Counted from the first letter of the stretch, positions 46,128 through 59,290 are shown. The stretch is DNA of 64,000 nt from Tetrastigma voinierianum (GCA_016808115.1 JAEQBH010002196.1:1041381-1105380); one strand, 5' to 3'. Notes: generated from the letters alone by a model not told the origin. Translations and numbers: made by a program.

Positions 46128-47294
46128 GTATAGGTAAGTAAAAATAAGTACAAGGAAGGATGAGAAATCCTCTAAAAGCCATACAAAAAGAAAGTAGGAA
46201 TCTCCAAAGCAAAAGAAAATTTATTTAAGTATGTGGTTCCACAAACCATGCCCAAAAAACAATATTTCACAAAGTTATTTACATAGTTTGGAACCAGGCT
46301 GGTAACATACAGCCAATACTGGCTTTCTTTATCATTTACTATGCATTAGCACCATAAGTCAAGCATAAAGAGTGTGAGAAGCCACCCTTACATGGAAACT
46401 TATGACCCATTAGTATCATGCAACAATAAATAGTTATCCCCTATACATCTGGTCAGTCTCATCTTCTTTGGTGTAATACAAGAACTACAAAACATCAAAA
46501 GGAGAAAGGATGTAATGAATTATCATCTGAAAAAAAACATAATACCTAAAATTGTTGTCTTAGGAAAAAGTAAAAGAAACCAAGACCACCATATGACGCA
46601 ATGAAGCATGGAACCATCACTGAGCCCTGATGGAGTCTACCTCCACATCAACTATGAATTACAATGAGCTCCATAACAACTACTAGTAAACCAAGATACT
46701 GGAATTAAACCAAACAAAGTAGACAGAAATCAAAGTATAAATAAAACAATTCTTAAACAAGCCTTTCCAATCTCCTATCCTAATGACAAGCAGTGGGATT
46801 CTCAATCAGAACGTCCACATCATATGGAATGCAGACCACCAGTGTCAAACAGATTGTCAAAGAGGGTTGGATTTGAAAAGGTTGGAGCAGAAAGTGTAGT
46901 TAAAATATAAACAGAAGGATAAAGCAGAAACAATGTTATATCTCACTCAACAGGAGCAAAAACTTTTTTTTATTAGAAATGTTTGAAAGAGTTTTAAAAG
47001 CACAAAAAGTCAAAAAACAATAAAAGCATTCCCATTGCAAACAACCCACTAGACGCTGGAAGCTCCTCCAAAAACTCTTCTTACCATAAGCATTCACATC
47101 AACTAGAGTTGGGTACACTATAGACCAAGGAGATAGCTTTGCGAGCATCATCAGTAAGCCCTCCAACTGCTTCCTAACAACTTGTTCAGGATGAGAACTT
47201 AATCGAGCAAACAATTGGGGTGTTATCTCCTACAAAGAAAGGTGTTGGGATAGTTTCATTGTTTCTGTGGGTAAGTGTTTAAAAAGTATCTCAC

Positions 47295-50200
47295 CTGCCA
47301 TGGCAACAAAGAGACTGTTGAAGAGCTGGTTCGAGTATCTTTAACTCCAATCCATAATTCAGAAGAATGTGCAGGACATACAAGGTTGCCCTCAAGGTGT
47401 AGCCTCCCGTCTTCTGTTTCAAAGATTCACAATCAGAACCAGATAACTGGCCATCACAAAGGTTCAAAGATGAATATGAAAGGTATTGTATAAATCCATG
47501 AGCTGCATGCCCAAAAAGAGAGACTCTTCTCTTCCTCAAAGACCACCAAACATCAGACTAGATCATCAACTGTAGATGACAAATCCTTTCTTAGAAAGCC
47601 AGCGTTTGCGCGTAGAAAGGACATCGCAACTGAGAAGTTAGTTTGGCAGAAAAGCATTCAGCACCAGAATTTTCCACTCCGGGTGCTCCTGCTGCAGTTT
47701 CTAATATATTCACTACTTGCTGCACCAAAGCCTTCACAGGGTTCTCATGCCTCAAATGTTCTGCAGAATCAAGCCAAAATTTCCACTGTCCCCCATCATC
47801 GATTGAACTGTCTGCATCATTCTTTTTCTGAAGCAGCTCGGAAATCAAAGATTCCACTCTTGAGATCTCTTCTTCAGTTAATCTAAATCTTTCAGGTAGA
47901 ATTTCTGGAAAAAGAACATGAGAAAAAGAAAGGGACTGAAGGACAGTTCCATTTGATTTATAGAGGGAATCTCTGGCTTGATTATAACACCAAGAGGCAT
48001 AAGAAAGCCATGATTTTCCACATAATTAGAACAGAGATGAAGACAATTTTGTAAATGTCAACCATTTCCTCAATGACAAGGCTCAAACTTGGTTTAGATT
48101 TTGAGTTCTCATCACTGTGTGGGTGCATACTTCTGCCAATAGAAGAAGCGTGTAGCGTTGAAATCCGCTTATCCTGAGGCAATGTTTTCTAAACTAAAAT
48201 CACAAACATCCTGTCTCAACCAATTTGAGAGTTTCAACGACCTTGGCTTTTAGAACACAATTATCAACATCAAACTGTAAGCACCCAGAGAGAAAGAAAC
48301 CATGCAAAGGCATACAAATGACCAAAGATCTGTTATGGCATCTTCAAAATTGTTTTCAGCATGCTTCAGCAGGATTCCCTCATATTGCATATTCAAGATT
48401 AAGCAATCACGGTATCTCCCTCAGAACACCTAAACACATGATCTCTAAGATACTTATGTAGACGGTTTGCCAACAACAAGTTTCCTTGTTTACGAGCTAA
48501 GCTCAATAAATTCATAGAGCTGTGAGCAACTGGAAGTTGGGGAGAATGGTCCGATATACCCGGAGGATCTTTAACCATGGGTTGCAATCCTGATGAATTC
48601 TATTAATTGGAGACTGCACTGATTGGACATATGAACTTAAAATTGACTGAAGCTGTTTTCGGGTGTCTAGGCCGTCTTGATCCTTATAACCTTCTTCAAA
48701 GGCAAAGATGCAATGCAACTGAGTAGCATGTGCAGCTGCCTCTGCTACTCCATCAAGTGGCAGAACAGATAATGTTTCCTCAAGCATTGACCTGGCCTTC
48801 TGTATTTCATGTGAGATCTTATCCACCTTACCCTCATTATGAAGCAGCATTGCCTGCAAAAGCATCTGTTCGCTCCTTTGCAAGGCCAATCTGGGATCAA
48901 GTGAGTTCACTGCTACTTTAGGTGTCAAATCAAAGATTTTGTACTGCGTTTAAGAAAATCCATATAATAAGACAGGCCCAAGCGTGGTGCGTTTTGTTTC
49001 ATTGCAAACGTAGTGAAACTAGAACTTATCTCTTGAACTTAGCAGCACGAAGATTTTGCAGCTCTAAAAGCCAGGATTCAGAGACTTCCAATCAGACACC
49101 GCTGAGAAACTCTCAATAATGCGTGCAATAGCAAACTGCACACCATCAGAACCCATAGAATTGAGTGACTCCTCAGTCTGCAGTGAGTAAGTAAAATGAG
49201 CAGCTGCTTTTTCATACTGGCCTTCTGCTTGATATACAAGCCCTGTGATCCATGAAAAAGGTCCCAAGATCTCATTATGATTCAGGCTCTGGTTTTCCCT
49301 CAACAAGCGATGAAAATCTCGCCCGAAGCCCATTTTTGTAGGCCAACCAAAGCCTCTGATTCATTGGGTCTTACACAGAGCCAAAGCCATGTGGCGTATA
49401 ACTCTTAAGATGTCTCCAGAAAATCTACTCCTGATATTGGCATGGATGTTTTTCGGCTACGGTGCGAGACTTGTCCTTTGTAGTTGAAGCTTCTAAGATT
49501 CTGAAGAGCTCACTATAGCGCAAGGCTCTGATGAATTGTAGCATCATGACATTGAAATTGCTAATCAGCATTCATCATTGGCTCACATATGCGAGAAAAC
49601 CATTCTTCACAGGACTTTCTTATTTGCTCGAAAGAACGGGCTTCTGTGAGGAGCACATGGTAGAATGCAGCAGATCCTTCATAAGCATTATATACGTTCT
49701 TCTTTAGTGCCTCAGCAAAATCAAAAGTAATCTCATTGGTAAGAAGTAGGCACCAGATGAACCAATTATACTTAAGTTTCCCATCACTTTGCTTTCATTA
49801 TCAAGCCTTAGCACATGGAGATGTCAAAGTACGCTCAATGCTGCAAAAGTTTGGGTGGGGCCACCGAGGTTGGTCCTAAGGCGTGTAAGCAATGCAATAT
49901 CTGGCATGCATGTATAGCCCACCACGCACCTGCTGAAATTATTCACTGAACCAGAATTTAACCAAGAGTATCTTCTCCTTTTATGTCCAACCACAGACCA
50001 TTTACACCAAAACTTCCTGTTTCTTCCGGCTGACCAACAAAGTCCTTTGAAATCCGGCGATATGAATGAGCGTTGAACCCAGGAAGAGGCACCTTCCATC
50101 TTTCTTGAAATGGAAACTCAAAATGGATACAAGTTGCTGCAGTGAAGTTGCTGATGTAGCTGCTTCAGGGCAAATATTTGCTTCCAGTGCAAGTTGAATG

Positions 50201-52215
50201 TGCTGCCTAACCCAGGGACCTAGGGCTACATGCAGTAACTGTCCCTGAGTCAATGAACCACAAATATACATAGTAACAGGCAAGACATGGGGTAGCTTGG
50301 CCTAACAAAAGCATTTTTTACTGTCAACATCTGGATCTAAGTTTTCAAGGACACTTTGATCATGGGATAGAAGTGGATGGGATGAATAAGTCTTGCTTGC
50401 AAGAGCAGGCCCAAGACTAATGCAACATGAGATCTCACTTTTGGTTCCCTGTCCAATGCCGCTTCCAACACTGAGAAAACCAAATTCCCAAAAACACCAA
50501 TGTACTCAAATGCCTCGTAAAGATGAGTTCTCATATTTGAATTTTCATAAGTAGCAATAACACCCTCACAAAATCTTTGGATCCATTCAAGGGCTACTAC
50601 TTTGACAGAAAGAGGAGTAGAAACATGAAGAGCTTGCACAAGAAGGGCATTGTATTTCCCTCGGATGCTCCAATACTTTAAAACTGAATGACTATTCCTA
50701 AAATCATTTCTGTCAGAACTTCTCCATTAGCAATATCTAGAGAACCTTTCCTGCTAATCTGTTTCTCTAAAGGAGCACTTGTGAGAGACTCAACTGCAGT
50801 TAACTGATCCAATGTCTGACAACATTTACTTGCAAGTCAACACAAGTCAGAATAGGTACATTGAAAGAGTTCAATTTCTCAAAAATAAAGTATCAGCTTT
50901 TCCGACCTCTTAAGGTACAAAGCAACAATCTCTGGTTGGCAAATCAAATTGCTAGCCCCACCCAAAGAAACATAACTTAGTAAAACCTTCAAATCAAATT
51001 TAATCAATGCAAACAACTCGAGTTTTGAATACAAATTAGGAGATTTAATGCCATAGACATAATTTCATGACCCGTCATTTTCAAGCATATCCTTCAACAA
51101 TTCCAGTTCATCAGTCAAAGAGGTGACGCTTTTTCAACAACTTCATCATTCCATGTTGAAACAGAAAATATAAGTGGCAGCAAGACTTCCTGTCACTAAG
51201 TGATTTGGATGCAAGCGCATCTAGGATATACCAAGCAAATCAAACTGCAATATTTTCTGCACAGATGATGGAACAGACCAAGCTTTGTAGAGACAATAAT
51301 TGAAGATTAGTTTTAAAACCCATTGAACCTGAAATGAGGTAATCTTTCCAGATCCTACAAGGTGGTATTTGCCCAATTCCAAACTTTGAAATAAGGTATC
51401 AACTACCATTGGATAAAAGGTGGCAAACCTTTCACATAAATTTCTATAAGGCGTCAAGCATTCCAAGAATCACCAATCCATTTAGACCATCCAAATTTCC
51501 TTCCTACCATTGATAAACACCACAACAACTGAGGAAGCATCGTAATAAGGGGTTCACTTATTTGTTCCAGTAGGTTCATTTCTAGCATTCCAGAAGCAGT
51601 GGACTGCAAAACAGTAGAAAAACAAGAAAGCAGTGCTAGCAACCTACGAAATTGTTTTGGAGTTCCAGGACTCCCGTCTTGAAGCAAGGCGATCCATATC
51701 ACCAAAATTTGGACATAATCCTAGTGAGAACTGCAGATTGCCCACCCAGTGTTTTAAACTGCAAACTGTCCATAATAACACGTCTATCTTTGTATCTGCA
51801 AGGTCTGAACCAAAGCCCACCCAAGAAGCAAATCTACAATGTCCACAAAATAGGTTGAAAGCACTAGCAAACTTCAATGAGATCAGCGTTAACACACCCA
51901 GTAGCTGGTGCAACAAATTCAAGGAGGTTCCCTCATCCTCAAAGTTGTTGGCATGCTTTGAGTATTAGTAAAGTATCTTCCCGATTCCCCCACATCCCCA
52001 ATGTTAGAAACTCACGGAAAGCTTCCAGTGCCAGCTCTGTTGTGCCATCTCCAGCATTCCCATTGCTAAGCAACGGCACTGCCCAACTAATGAACCGATC
52101 AACTAAACTACTAAGTAGAACATGATTTTGTCTCCCATTTGATGCTAAAGGAACTAAACACACCACAGAGCACAAGCCCCATACTTGTGGCTGCTGCGCC
52201 TCACTGAGTAGGATC
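47295..52215 (-). pseudogene. SMG1: SMG1 giant exon 2: HEAT/FAT region
   Basis: About 4.9 kb without a clear intron. Readable blocks in order: NGRQNHVLLSSLVDRFISWA (52150), GTPKQFRRLLALLSCFSTVL (51640), SFQVQWVLKL (51330), EWIQRFCEGVIATYENSNMR (50580), EPKVRSHVALVLGLLLQARL (50440), FSWITGLVYQAEGQYEKAAA (49240), LALQRSEQMLLQAMLLHNEG (48880), CNPWLKILRVYRTILP (48590), KQGNLLLANRLHKYLRDHVF (48480), ISELLQKKNDADSSIDDGG (47845) and RRVSLFGHAAHGFIQYLSYS (47530). Each block sits in a clean frame, but neighbouring blocks are often shifted. The donor at 47293-47294 is intact. Confidence 0.85.
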
Positions 52216-52744
52216 ACAGGCCGCAGTTACATGAAAAGTTAGATATAATCTTCACAAAATCATTCAAACAAAGAGAGTACGACGTGAATTTCCAAATCAA
52301 GTGCCCCAACAAATGACATAAAAAATGTAATAAACTAACCCAATCCAACACACAACTCATTTCAATCAAAGCTTCTTCACACATTCCAATTTGCCCCAAT
52401 ACTCTCCTAATTCAACCATTCTAATGAACAGCCAACAAAAACAACAAATATTAAATCTCGATTCCAATTATCAACTAGGAAAACCTAAGGAATATATATA
52501 AGAATTTCAAATCTTACATTTAATGTACACTTTAGCCCATAAAAAATGAAAATAACAAAGGCATCAACTCAACTAATGCAAATTATTCTACTAGACGTTT
52601 GCTTGAATGCTAAAGTTCCTCGGGCCCGAAACAAAAAAAAATATTTTGAGCTTCAAAATTCCACTTCCTTGTCAGTTTCTCGGCAACCAAACGGGCAACA
52701 AACACAAATCTATAATTAATAAATTAAACACAAATTCCAGTTGC

Positions 52745-53009
52745 ACAGAGAAGCCAGGGGCAGAGGGCTCTTGTCGGAGAGGGCTTATAGAAGCCTGGGA
52801 AGGAAAGCAGAGTGAGTGACGAGGACAGAGTTGGGAGGGTAGAGAATGGCGCGGTGAAGGGAGTTAATGGCGGCAAGGCGAGAGGAGACGTCGTCTTCGG
52901 ACGGGGAATGGGAAGAGGGGGAAGAGGAAGAGGCGTCGTCTTTAGGAAGAGCAACGGCGAGGAGGGCTGCTAGCTGCTGTTGCTGGTGATGGAGTCCCTG
53001 CATCATCAT
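52745..53009 (-). pseudogene. SMG1: SMG1 exon 1
   Basis: ATG at 53009 (three consecutive ATGs). It reads MMMQGLHHQQQQLAALLAVA, a Ser-rich stretch, RLAAINSLHRAILYPPNSVL and VTHSA. An indel then gives FLPRLL and a TAA (52785-52787) where SMG1 proteins continue toward LSDKS, which is visible just after the stop. As written, translation would end after 74 residues. Confidence 0.85.
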
Positions 53010-53760
53010 GCATATCTTCTCTCTCTATCCTTCTTCCTCTTTTTTGCATAACCCCATTTCTATTCTATTCCTTGATTACTGCAATAGGGGCTAACTGATT
53101 CCTGATTCCTGAGATTTCTTCAATTTTCCTGTCCTTAGCCTTACCACCTTACCTTCCTCTCTTCCCTTTTTTTTCCAAAAAAATTCTTTTTTTCTCAATG
53201 TTGGATTATTATTCCTTTTTTCTATTGTCATATTAGGTGCGTACGTGACACCTTATTTACCATTTATTTGACTTTATCTTCCTTATAATAAGTATTTTTG
53301 ATAAAAATGATAGGTATGTACTAAAAGCTCATTTTAGCTTATTTCAATAATTTTATAGAAAAACTTATAAAAAAAATCTTTAAGAAGCCTAAAATCGATC
53401 ATTTTAATGATAAAATTGTCCTTCTAACAAATTACCTATAAAATAGGAAATAAATTCTAAAAAATAGAAAAAAAAATTCCAATAAATTATGTGAAAAATA
53501 GGTAAATATTTTTTTAAAAATTATGTAAAAAATAGAGTAAATATATATATTTAGTGGGGATTTGATTTTTATAGGCTTATTCTAGATTTATTTATGTGGA
53601 TATGAAATTGTTGTTAGTGAAACTTATTAATTAGCAGATCTTGCATTTCTCTTACTTTATTATATTTGAGTTTAATTTTATGTTATTTATGTGTAATTAT
53701 ATTTTTATGTGTTAATAGTTAACTTTAAAAAATTTGCATAAACTTTAGGTTGTTAAATAT
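53010..53760. other. SMG1 upstream region and AT-rich DNA
   Basis: Pyrimidine-rich DNA immediately upstream of the SMG1 start (read on the minus strand as GA-rich leader), then AT-rich sequence. No gene and no assignable TATA box. Confidence 0.5.
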
Positions 53761-54119
53761 TAGAAAGTGTAGGTTGGGAGGGAAAAAGGGGAAAAGAGAT
53801 AAAGAAGGAGAAAGGAAGAGAGTTTAAAGAGAGAGAGGAGCTATTTCTACTGGATTTTCGACGTCAGTCGTAATTTGTGAGAGACCAGATCTGAGTTGAT
53901 CCCATTTGCAATAGCTACAGCATGGGTATCGGTATTGTGGAGTTCGGTAACTCAGGGAGGTAGGGGTGTCTCTCTTTGGTTATTCTTGTTTAAAAGCGTG
54001 AAAATGGTTTTGGATGTCGTGAGGCTAAGAAGGGCCATGGATTTCGGTCCCACAGTGGAGCGATGCTTGATGAAGTACAACGTAGTTGGTTTGGGGCCCC
54101 ATTAAAATAGTCTGGATTG

Positions 54120-55520
54120 CTTGTTGGACCAAGATTGTCCATGAGAAATTGTTTGCATGTTATTACTTGGTAGTTGAAATACATGATTGAGATGTTTGTG
54201 TCATTGTTTGGCAAATGAATGGCGCATAGTTGTGCATGAGTGAGGCCACTACATGGCTCGTTGGAAGCTAGTCGTGGACAAATTGTGTCACTGCTAGGCC
54301 TAGGGATTTATGTGTATCATTACTTGAGTGGTAGTGACTTGTGATGTCCATGTATGCTTGAATTGATATGTGGCATGAATGATATGTTAATTCATGCTAA
54401 ATCGATGCGTTAACATGATGTTTGAATTATATGGAATATAATTGTGTAAGAATTGAATATGTGAATTGACATCATTACACATTCCATGTGCCGCAGTTAC
54501 ACATCGATGTCGAGTCGGTGTGGGGTACCATTAGGGTTGTTCACCATTCTTGGTGAATGTATGTGAACTCGTATTTTAGACGACGTGTAGCGGCTTGCTG
54601 GTTTAAACCATAAAGTGAAATAATAATTATGTGTGTTGAAATGACCAAGGGGGGCGTTAATCCCTCGGGTGAAAACTGGAATTAAGTTATAGGAGACGTG
54701 GTAATATCAGAAGATGCTTGTATGGATTGTGAGCGGACATGGGCTATCCGAAAAGTTCTGTGTGGGTGTGAGAGACCCGCGGTGTAAGTCGAAAAGTTCT
54801 GTTGCCCAAAAGAAAACACACGGGCATGGTTATCACTTAGACTTCGAGTTGGGTGATAGGAGTCGGGGTGGACTCAGGATTAGTTACCCATTGGCACTTG
54901 CATTGGGTGTTAATTGCAATGAAGGGCTCGTATGAATAATGGAGTGGTGCTGAGTGGCCCGGTTGTCACACTTGAGTGATGGCGTAATGTGAGGGAGTCG
55001 GTGAGTGGCTCGGAATATGGGCATGAAAACATCTCATGCATGATATAAGTCGTTCCATGTGTATATTACAAATTGTATGGAACGTGGATGTTTGTGTTGT
55101 GTGTCATTGCATGTGCATTTAGGTGGAAGTAGCGTAAGAAGGAGGTGTGCGAGCGTTCTTCGGCGTCGTGGGATCACGCTCGGGTACATGGAGTATTCGA
55201 AGACGGCGCTCACTTGGGGCACTTTTTGAGAGAAGAAAGCATGTGGCTTTGATTATATATTTTGTAAAACATGTATGAAACATTATGATTAAAACATGTT
55301 TGTATAGGCGTAGTTAACTTTTAGGCTATTATAATATAGTTAGTTCTGTTTGGTGAGAGTATGGATGTATGGACCTAACGTGATCATTTTTACTCATGTT
55401 TTGAGTCTCGAGTGAAGCCCATTCGTTTGTGGCGTTAAACGTTAGTAGCTCATGTATTCCGCGAGTTGACGGGTTGTCAATGGACTCAGGGGTTTGGGGG
55501 TTCACAAAGCCCATTAGTCT
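54120..55520. repeat. LTR-like repeat, copy 1 (direct pair with 57780-58910)
   Basis: Several landmarks recur in the same order in the second copy: GTTAACATGAT with a GGAAT..TATAATTG neighbourhood; a TGTGTGTCATTGCATGTGCA / TGGATCATTGCCGCGTGT pair; GGCACTTTTTGAGAGAAGAA against GCCGTTTGAGAAGAAAGC; GTATGGATGTATGGACC against GTATTGATGTATGGGCC; and GGGTTGTCAATGGACTC against GGGTTGTCAGCGGACCC. It may be an LTR of a diverged gypsy-type element. No polyprotein was found. Confidence 0.5.
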
Positions 55521-55779
55521 AGACTCATCCCATTAGTTTAAACCCGTTGTCCTAATTCCATCAAATTGAAACCCAACCCGTTAGTTTATTCAATTTACTT
55601 AGACCCGACATATTAGATTCGGCCATTAGTGTTGGCTAACACTTAGGTCAAATCTCATGCAACTCATTTATAGACCCGACCCATTAAGTCTAACTCCATC
55701 TAACCTTGGGGTGGTTTATTACCCCTTAGGTTAGTTTATTACCTTAGGTCATTCGACAGCTTTGTCCAACGTGTCGATG

Positions 55780-56350
55780 TTTCTTTGAATCAATTTTCAC
55801 CTTTAATTCAATTTCTCATTTATAAAATTCATTTTTTTCAATTTAATCTTAAAATTAAAGTCTTCCAAAATTAGTACTAAATTTTCACATTATCATTTTT
55901 TAAAATTTAAATATCCAATTTTCAAAATTTCAAATTCATTTCTCATCAACTTCTAAAATTCAATTTTCAACTCTAAAATTCAATTCTAATTTTCAATTTC
56001 ATTTTTTAATTTCATTCTCAAATTCAAAGAATTTAAGTGTCACAATCTAAAAATACGAAGTCTCCTAATTTAATTTCAAATTTTAAAGTTTCAAATTTAA
56101 TTTACAATTTCTCAATCCAAATTCCAAATTTTCATATTTAAAATTCAAATATCTCAATTTCTAATTTAAGAATTTATAAATTCAAAATCTCAAATTTATA
56201 AAATTCAAGTTCTTAATTTAAAAATTCAATTTCCAAAATCCCAATTCAAAATTCAAACTTCAAATTCATTTAAAATTCTCAATTTCAAAATTTCAAACTT
56301 TTAAAATTTTTCAAAACTTTCATTTCAAATTAGTTTCCAAAATTTCAAAC
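55780..56350. repeat. low-complexity tract of AAATTC/CAATTT words
   Basis: About 570 bases built almost wholly from short permutations of TCAAATTT, AAATTCAA and TTTCAAAAT with few G. It has no fixed period. This is cryptic simple sequence without coding capacity. Confidence 0.8.
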
Positions 56351-57780
56351 ACATGGTAATTCTATATAGTTCTATAAAATGGAATATTGTGGAGTTAATT
56401 TTATGTAACATATAAGTGGGGCTCAGGGTGGAGCTAGGCGTCTCATCTTATCCTTTTAGCAAATAATTCGACTTATGATCTACATAATTGTTTTTAATTG
56501 GTCATGAATATTACATATTGTTGTGTCGAACTAACATGATTTTCTACGATAGCACTCAATTATTTGCTAAGGTACACATTTCTTTTATTTAAATTTGTTT
56601 TTTACTTACCATCTACATGATTTATTGGTATATGTAATTAATTGATTGATTATTACAGTTCCTTAAACTTGTTTAATATGGAAGCCGCTTTACATCTGAG
56701 GCTTAGAGGAGTCTTCATGACCCCTCTTAGTACCTTTCGATGAAAGCTGACATGATTTTTCAGTCGAACGGTTTTTCGTGGACATGTTTTTCTAAATAAG
56801 GGTGCGCTAGGGTTTATTTAGCATTTTGTTTTAAATTTAAAAAAATAACAAAAATAAGAGGCGAAACTCAGCAATTTTTTAAAATGATTTTTTTCAAAGA
56901 AAAAAAAAAGCGAGTCTCCTACAGTGAGGACCTTGCAGCGTAGAAAAAATGCGGGTCCATAAAGCGTCAAAAAGTTTTTAATGGAGAAAAAATATATAAT
57001 GTTTTAGTTTTATAATTTAACAGTGAATATGAAAGCAAAAGTGAAGAAGAGATAATGGTTAATTATTTATTTTTATCACCCCAAAGATTACATTTGAATG
57101 ATAAATGTTTTCAGTATATATATAGTGAATCCTTAATTTATTTTTAATTGTTTATCATGGTTTCATGATATATACAATCTTAATTTTTAATTCTTTAGTT
57201 TTTTTGTGAAAACCTGAAAAAATCCAATTTTTCTGAAAAATGGCAAAATGGTTATTTCGATAAAAATCCAAAATTTTTATAGATCTCGGATGGCAAGCAG
57301 TTTGTAGTTTAGGCGTCTCGCAATCACCTTCTGCACGTCGAATTAGAGACGAAGCGGGGAATTTCACGTTTTAGAACGCGGGTGTCGAGGTCTTTGTAAA
57401 GCGGCTCGTGAGAGACGTGTAGCGTAGGTAAAAGTGCCTACTACATGTACTCATGTGACACGTGTTGCATGATTAGTGAGGATGAAATGGATGGGGCTGG
57501 GTGTGCCAAGTGTCGAATCCAAGACAAAGGGCATGGATGGAATTATGAAATGTTTAATGAGAATAAAGACCGAAATACGATAGTGATCTTACCAGCGAAA
57601 TCGTGCGATGAGGTGGAAAGGTGCAGAAAGTGAGGTTTTTATGATTTTAGAGAGAGAATGAGAACCATTCTCTCTGGGTTTCAAGTCGTTAGGATAGTCG
57701 GTTCTCGGCCAGACAAGAAGTAAAGTTGACCTACCTTGTGAGGAGCTACGTGAAACGGATGCTGCATTGTTGTGGTCGTG
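56350..57780. other. AT-rich gene-free stretch
   Basis: No family signature was found. It contains a few moderately GC segments (56690-56820, 57280-57450) that look like retroelement leader, and a TATA-rich region around 57110-57180. Confidence 0.5.
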
Positions 57781-58910
57781 AAGCGGTGATTGCCAGCACG
57801 AGGTTTATTTGTTCACGTGAATAGTGGCGTGATTTTTGGTGTGAATTTTATATTGTTGAGTGATTGAAAATGAATTACTTGATTGGTAAATTAGCTTACG
57901 TGTAGAGGCTAATTTTGGTGGTATTGATTGAGATCGAATAATATGAATTACCATAGAATTAATTGTGTTAATACATACATAATAACATGAATGACTTGGA
58001 ATTGTGTGAGAATTAATATGTTAATGCATGTATTAAATGTGTTAACATGATATGGAATTATAAAAATATAATTGTGTGTAAGCCATTAGAAATGAATTGC
58101 AAATTGACTCAAGTAGGCTAATTTTGATCATTATTAGTCTTAAGATTAAATAACATATGACATATATATATTTGTTAATATATGTGTAATGATATATATT
58201 GACATGTGGTTTAGGAATGACATAATGCATTTCATATGCAGGGAACTAAGAAGTGGTGTGAAGTCACTGGATATGAAAGGAATAAAGGATGTTTTCTTGC
58301 GTTGAGCAGCGTGTGAGGAGTCGGTGGGGACTCGAAGCACGGGATTGGGTATGTAGACATTGGAAGTGAATCATGTGTTTTGCTGAGTGTGTGTTTATGT
58401 TGGATCATTGCCGCGTGTACTTGGGTGGAGAAGTAACCCGTGTAGGAGATTTCCTTTCTTGGGCATTACTAAATATACTATGGGAATATTATTTTAGGTA
58501 CGGGAGCGTGGAAGGAAAAGGAAAGCACTCATTAGAGCGCCGTTTGAGAAGAAAGCGAACCTTAAAGCTGGCATGGATTATATGGAAATATGTATTAGAT
58601 TCTTAATTTTAATATATGTTTGTATTAAGAGTGATACAACAACTCTTGAACTATTGGTATATAGTTGATGACAATTTTGGAGTATTGATGTATGGGCCCA
58701 GTAGTGAGTTTACTCATTTATTCGTATGTGAACTCGGAGTGAATTAGTTGTAAAATTATTAGGACAAGGATTGTGTTTTGGGGTAAGGCTTCCGTGCAAA
58801 GGAGACTACGCGATTTTAAGTAATTGGTGTCGGGTTCAAGAGCATCGCGTATTCAGCGAGGTTAATAAGGGTTGTCAGCGGACCCGGGAAATGGGTCATT
58901 TTAAAATTTG
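57780..58910. repeat. LTR-like repeat, copy 2
   Basis: Second member of the direct pair described for 54120-55520, more compact. It has the same landmark order, ending in GGGTTGTCAGCGGACCCGGG. Divergence between copies is high, so they are either old LTRs of one element or two separate insertions. Confidence 0.5.
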
Positions 58911-59290
58911 AAAAATTGCTGACAAATATTTATTCATTCAAACACTTCAAGATTTTAAGTGTTTATGATAGTGCTTTTAGTCATTTCAAATGGTATAATG
59001 TATGCATTAATGTATTCAAACACCTTAAAATAATGCATAAATGCTTTTTAAAATATGCATCCAAAAACAAATAACTTATTGAATAAAGTACTTATGATAT
59101 AAGCTATCATCTAATAAGTTCATATAAAATAAGTGATTACTTAACAGGTCTCGGGTCATTGTCCATAAGTAAATAAAAATTAAAATATAATTTTATCAAG
59201 AAAAATTGGTGTTTATTTATTTTTATTATGATTTGACTTTGGTAGGTTTGATGGGGGTAATAATTAACTCAACGATGCAATCCTTTATCA

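Larger units (their letters stand above)
44198..47229 (-). pseudogene. SMG1: SMG1 small exons 3 and 4 with a 2.7-kb intron
   Basis: Exon 3 (about 47040-47229): ITPQLFARLSSHPEQVVRKQ and LSPWSIVYPTLVDVNAY, then a frame change. Exon 4 (about 44198-44318): MINELENV and STLQDLHQ before an intact donor. The intron between contains an L1 tail and a perfect AT-cored palindrome. These exons encode the end of the FAT helical array. Confidence 0.75.
29637..53009 (-). pseudogene. SMG1: SMG1-type PIKK (NMD kinase) gene, near full length, frame-broken
   Basis: SMG1 is a large phosphatidylinositol-3-kinase-like Ser/Thr kinase that phosphorylates UPF1 in nonsense-mediated mRNA decay. This copy is traceable from the N-terminus (MMMQGLHHQQQQLAALL, ATG at 53009) through HEAT-like repeats and FAT region to the kinase domain (GDRHLDN, HIDYN), the long post-kinase insertion and the C-terminal FATC (EQVDYLLKQATSVDNLCNMY...GWTPWI, TGA at 29637-29639). 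Exon blocks are about 52745-53009, 47295-52215, 47040-47229, 44198-44318, 42770-43721, 41719-42167, 39590-39620, 36690-39475, 36437-36553, 36145-36276, 35551-35643, 35060-35366, 34338-34988, 29823-29898 and 29637-29736. Introns are kept, so it is not a processed copy. More than ten frame changes are needed to read it. Confidence 0.88.
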
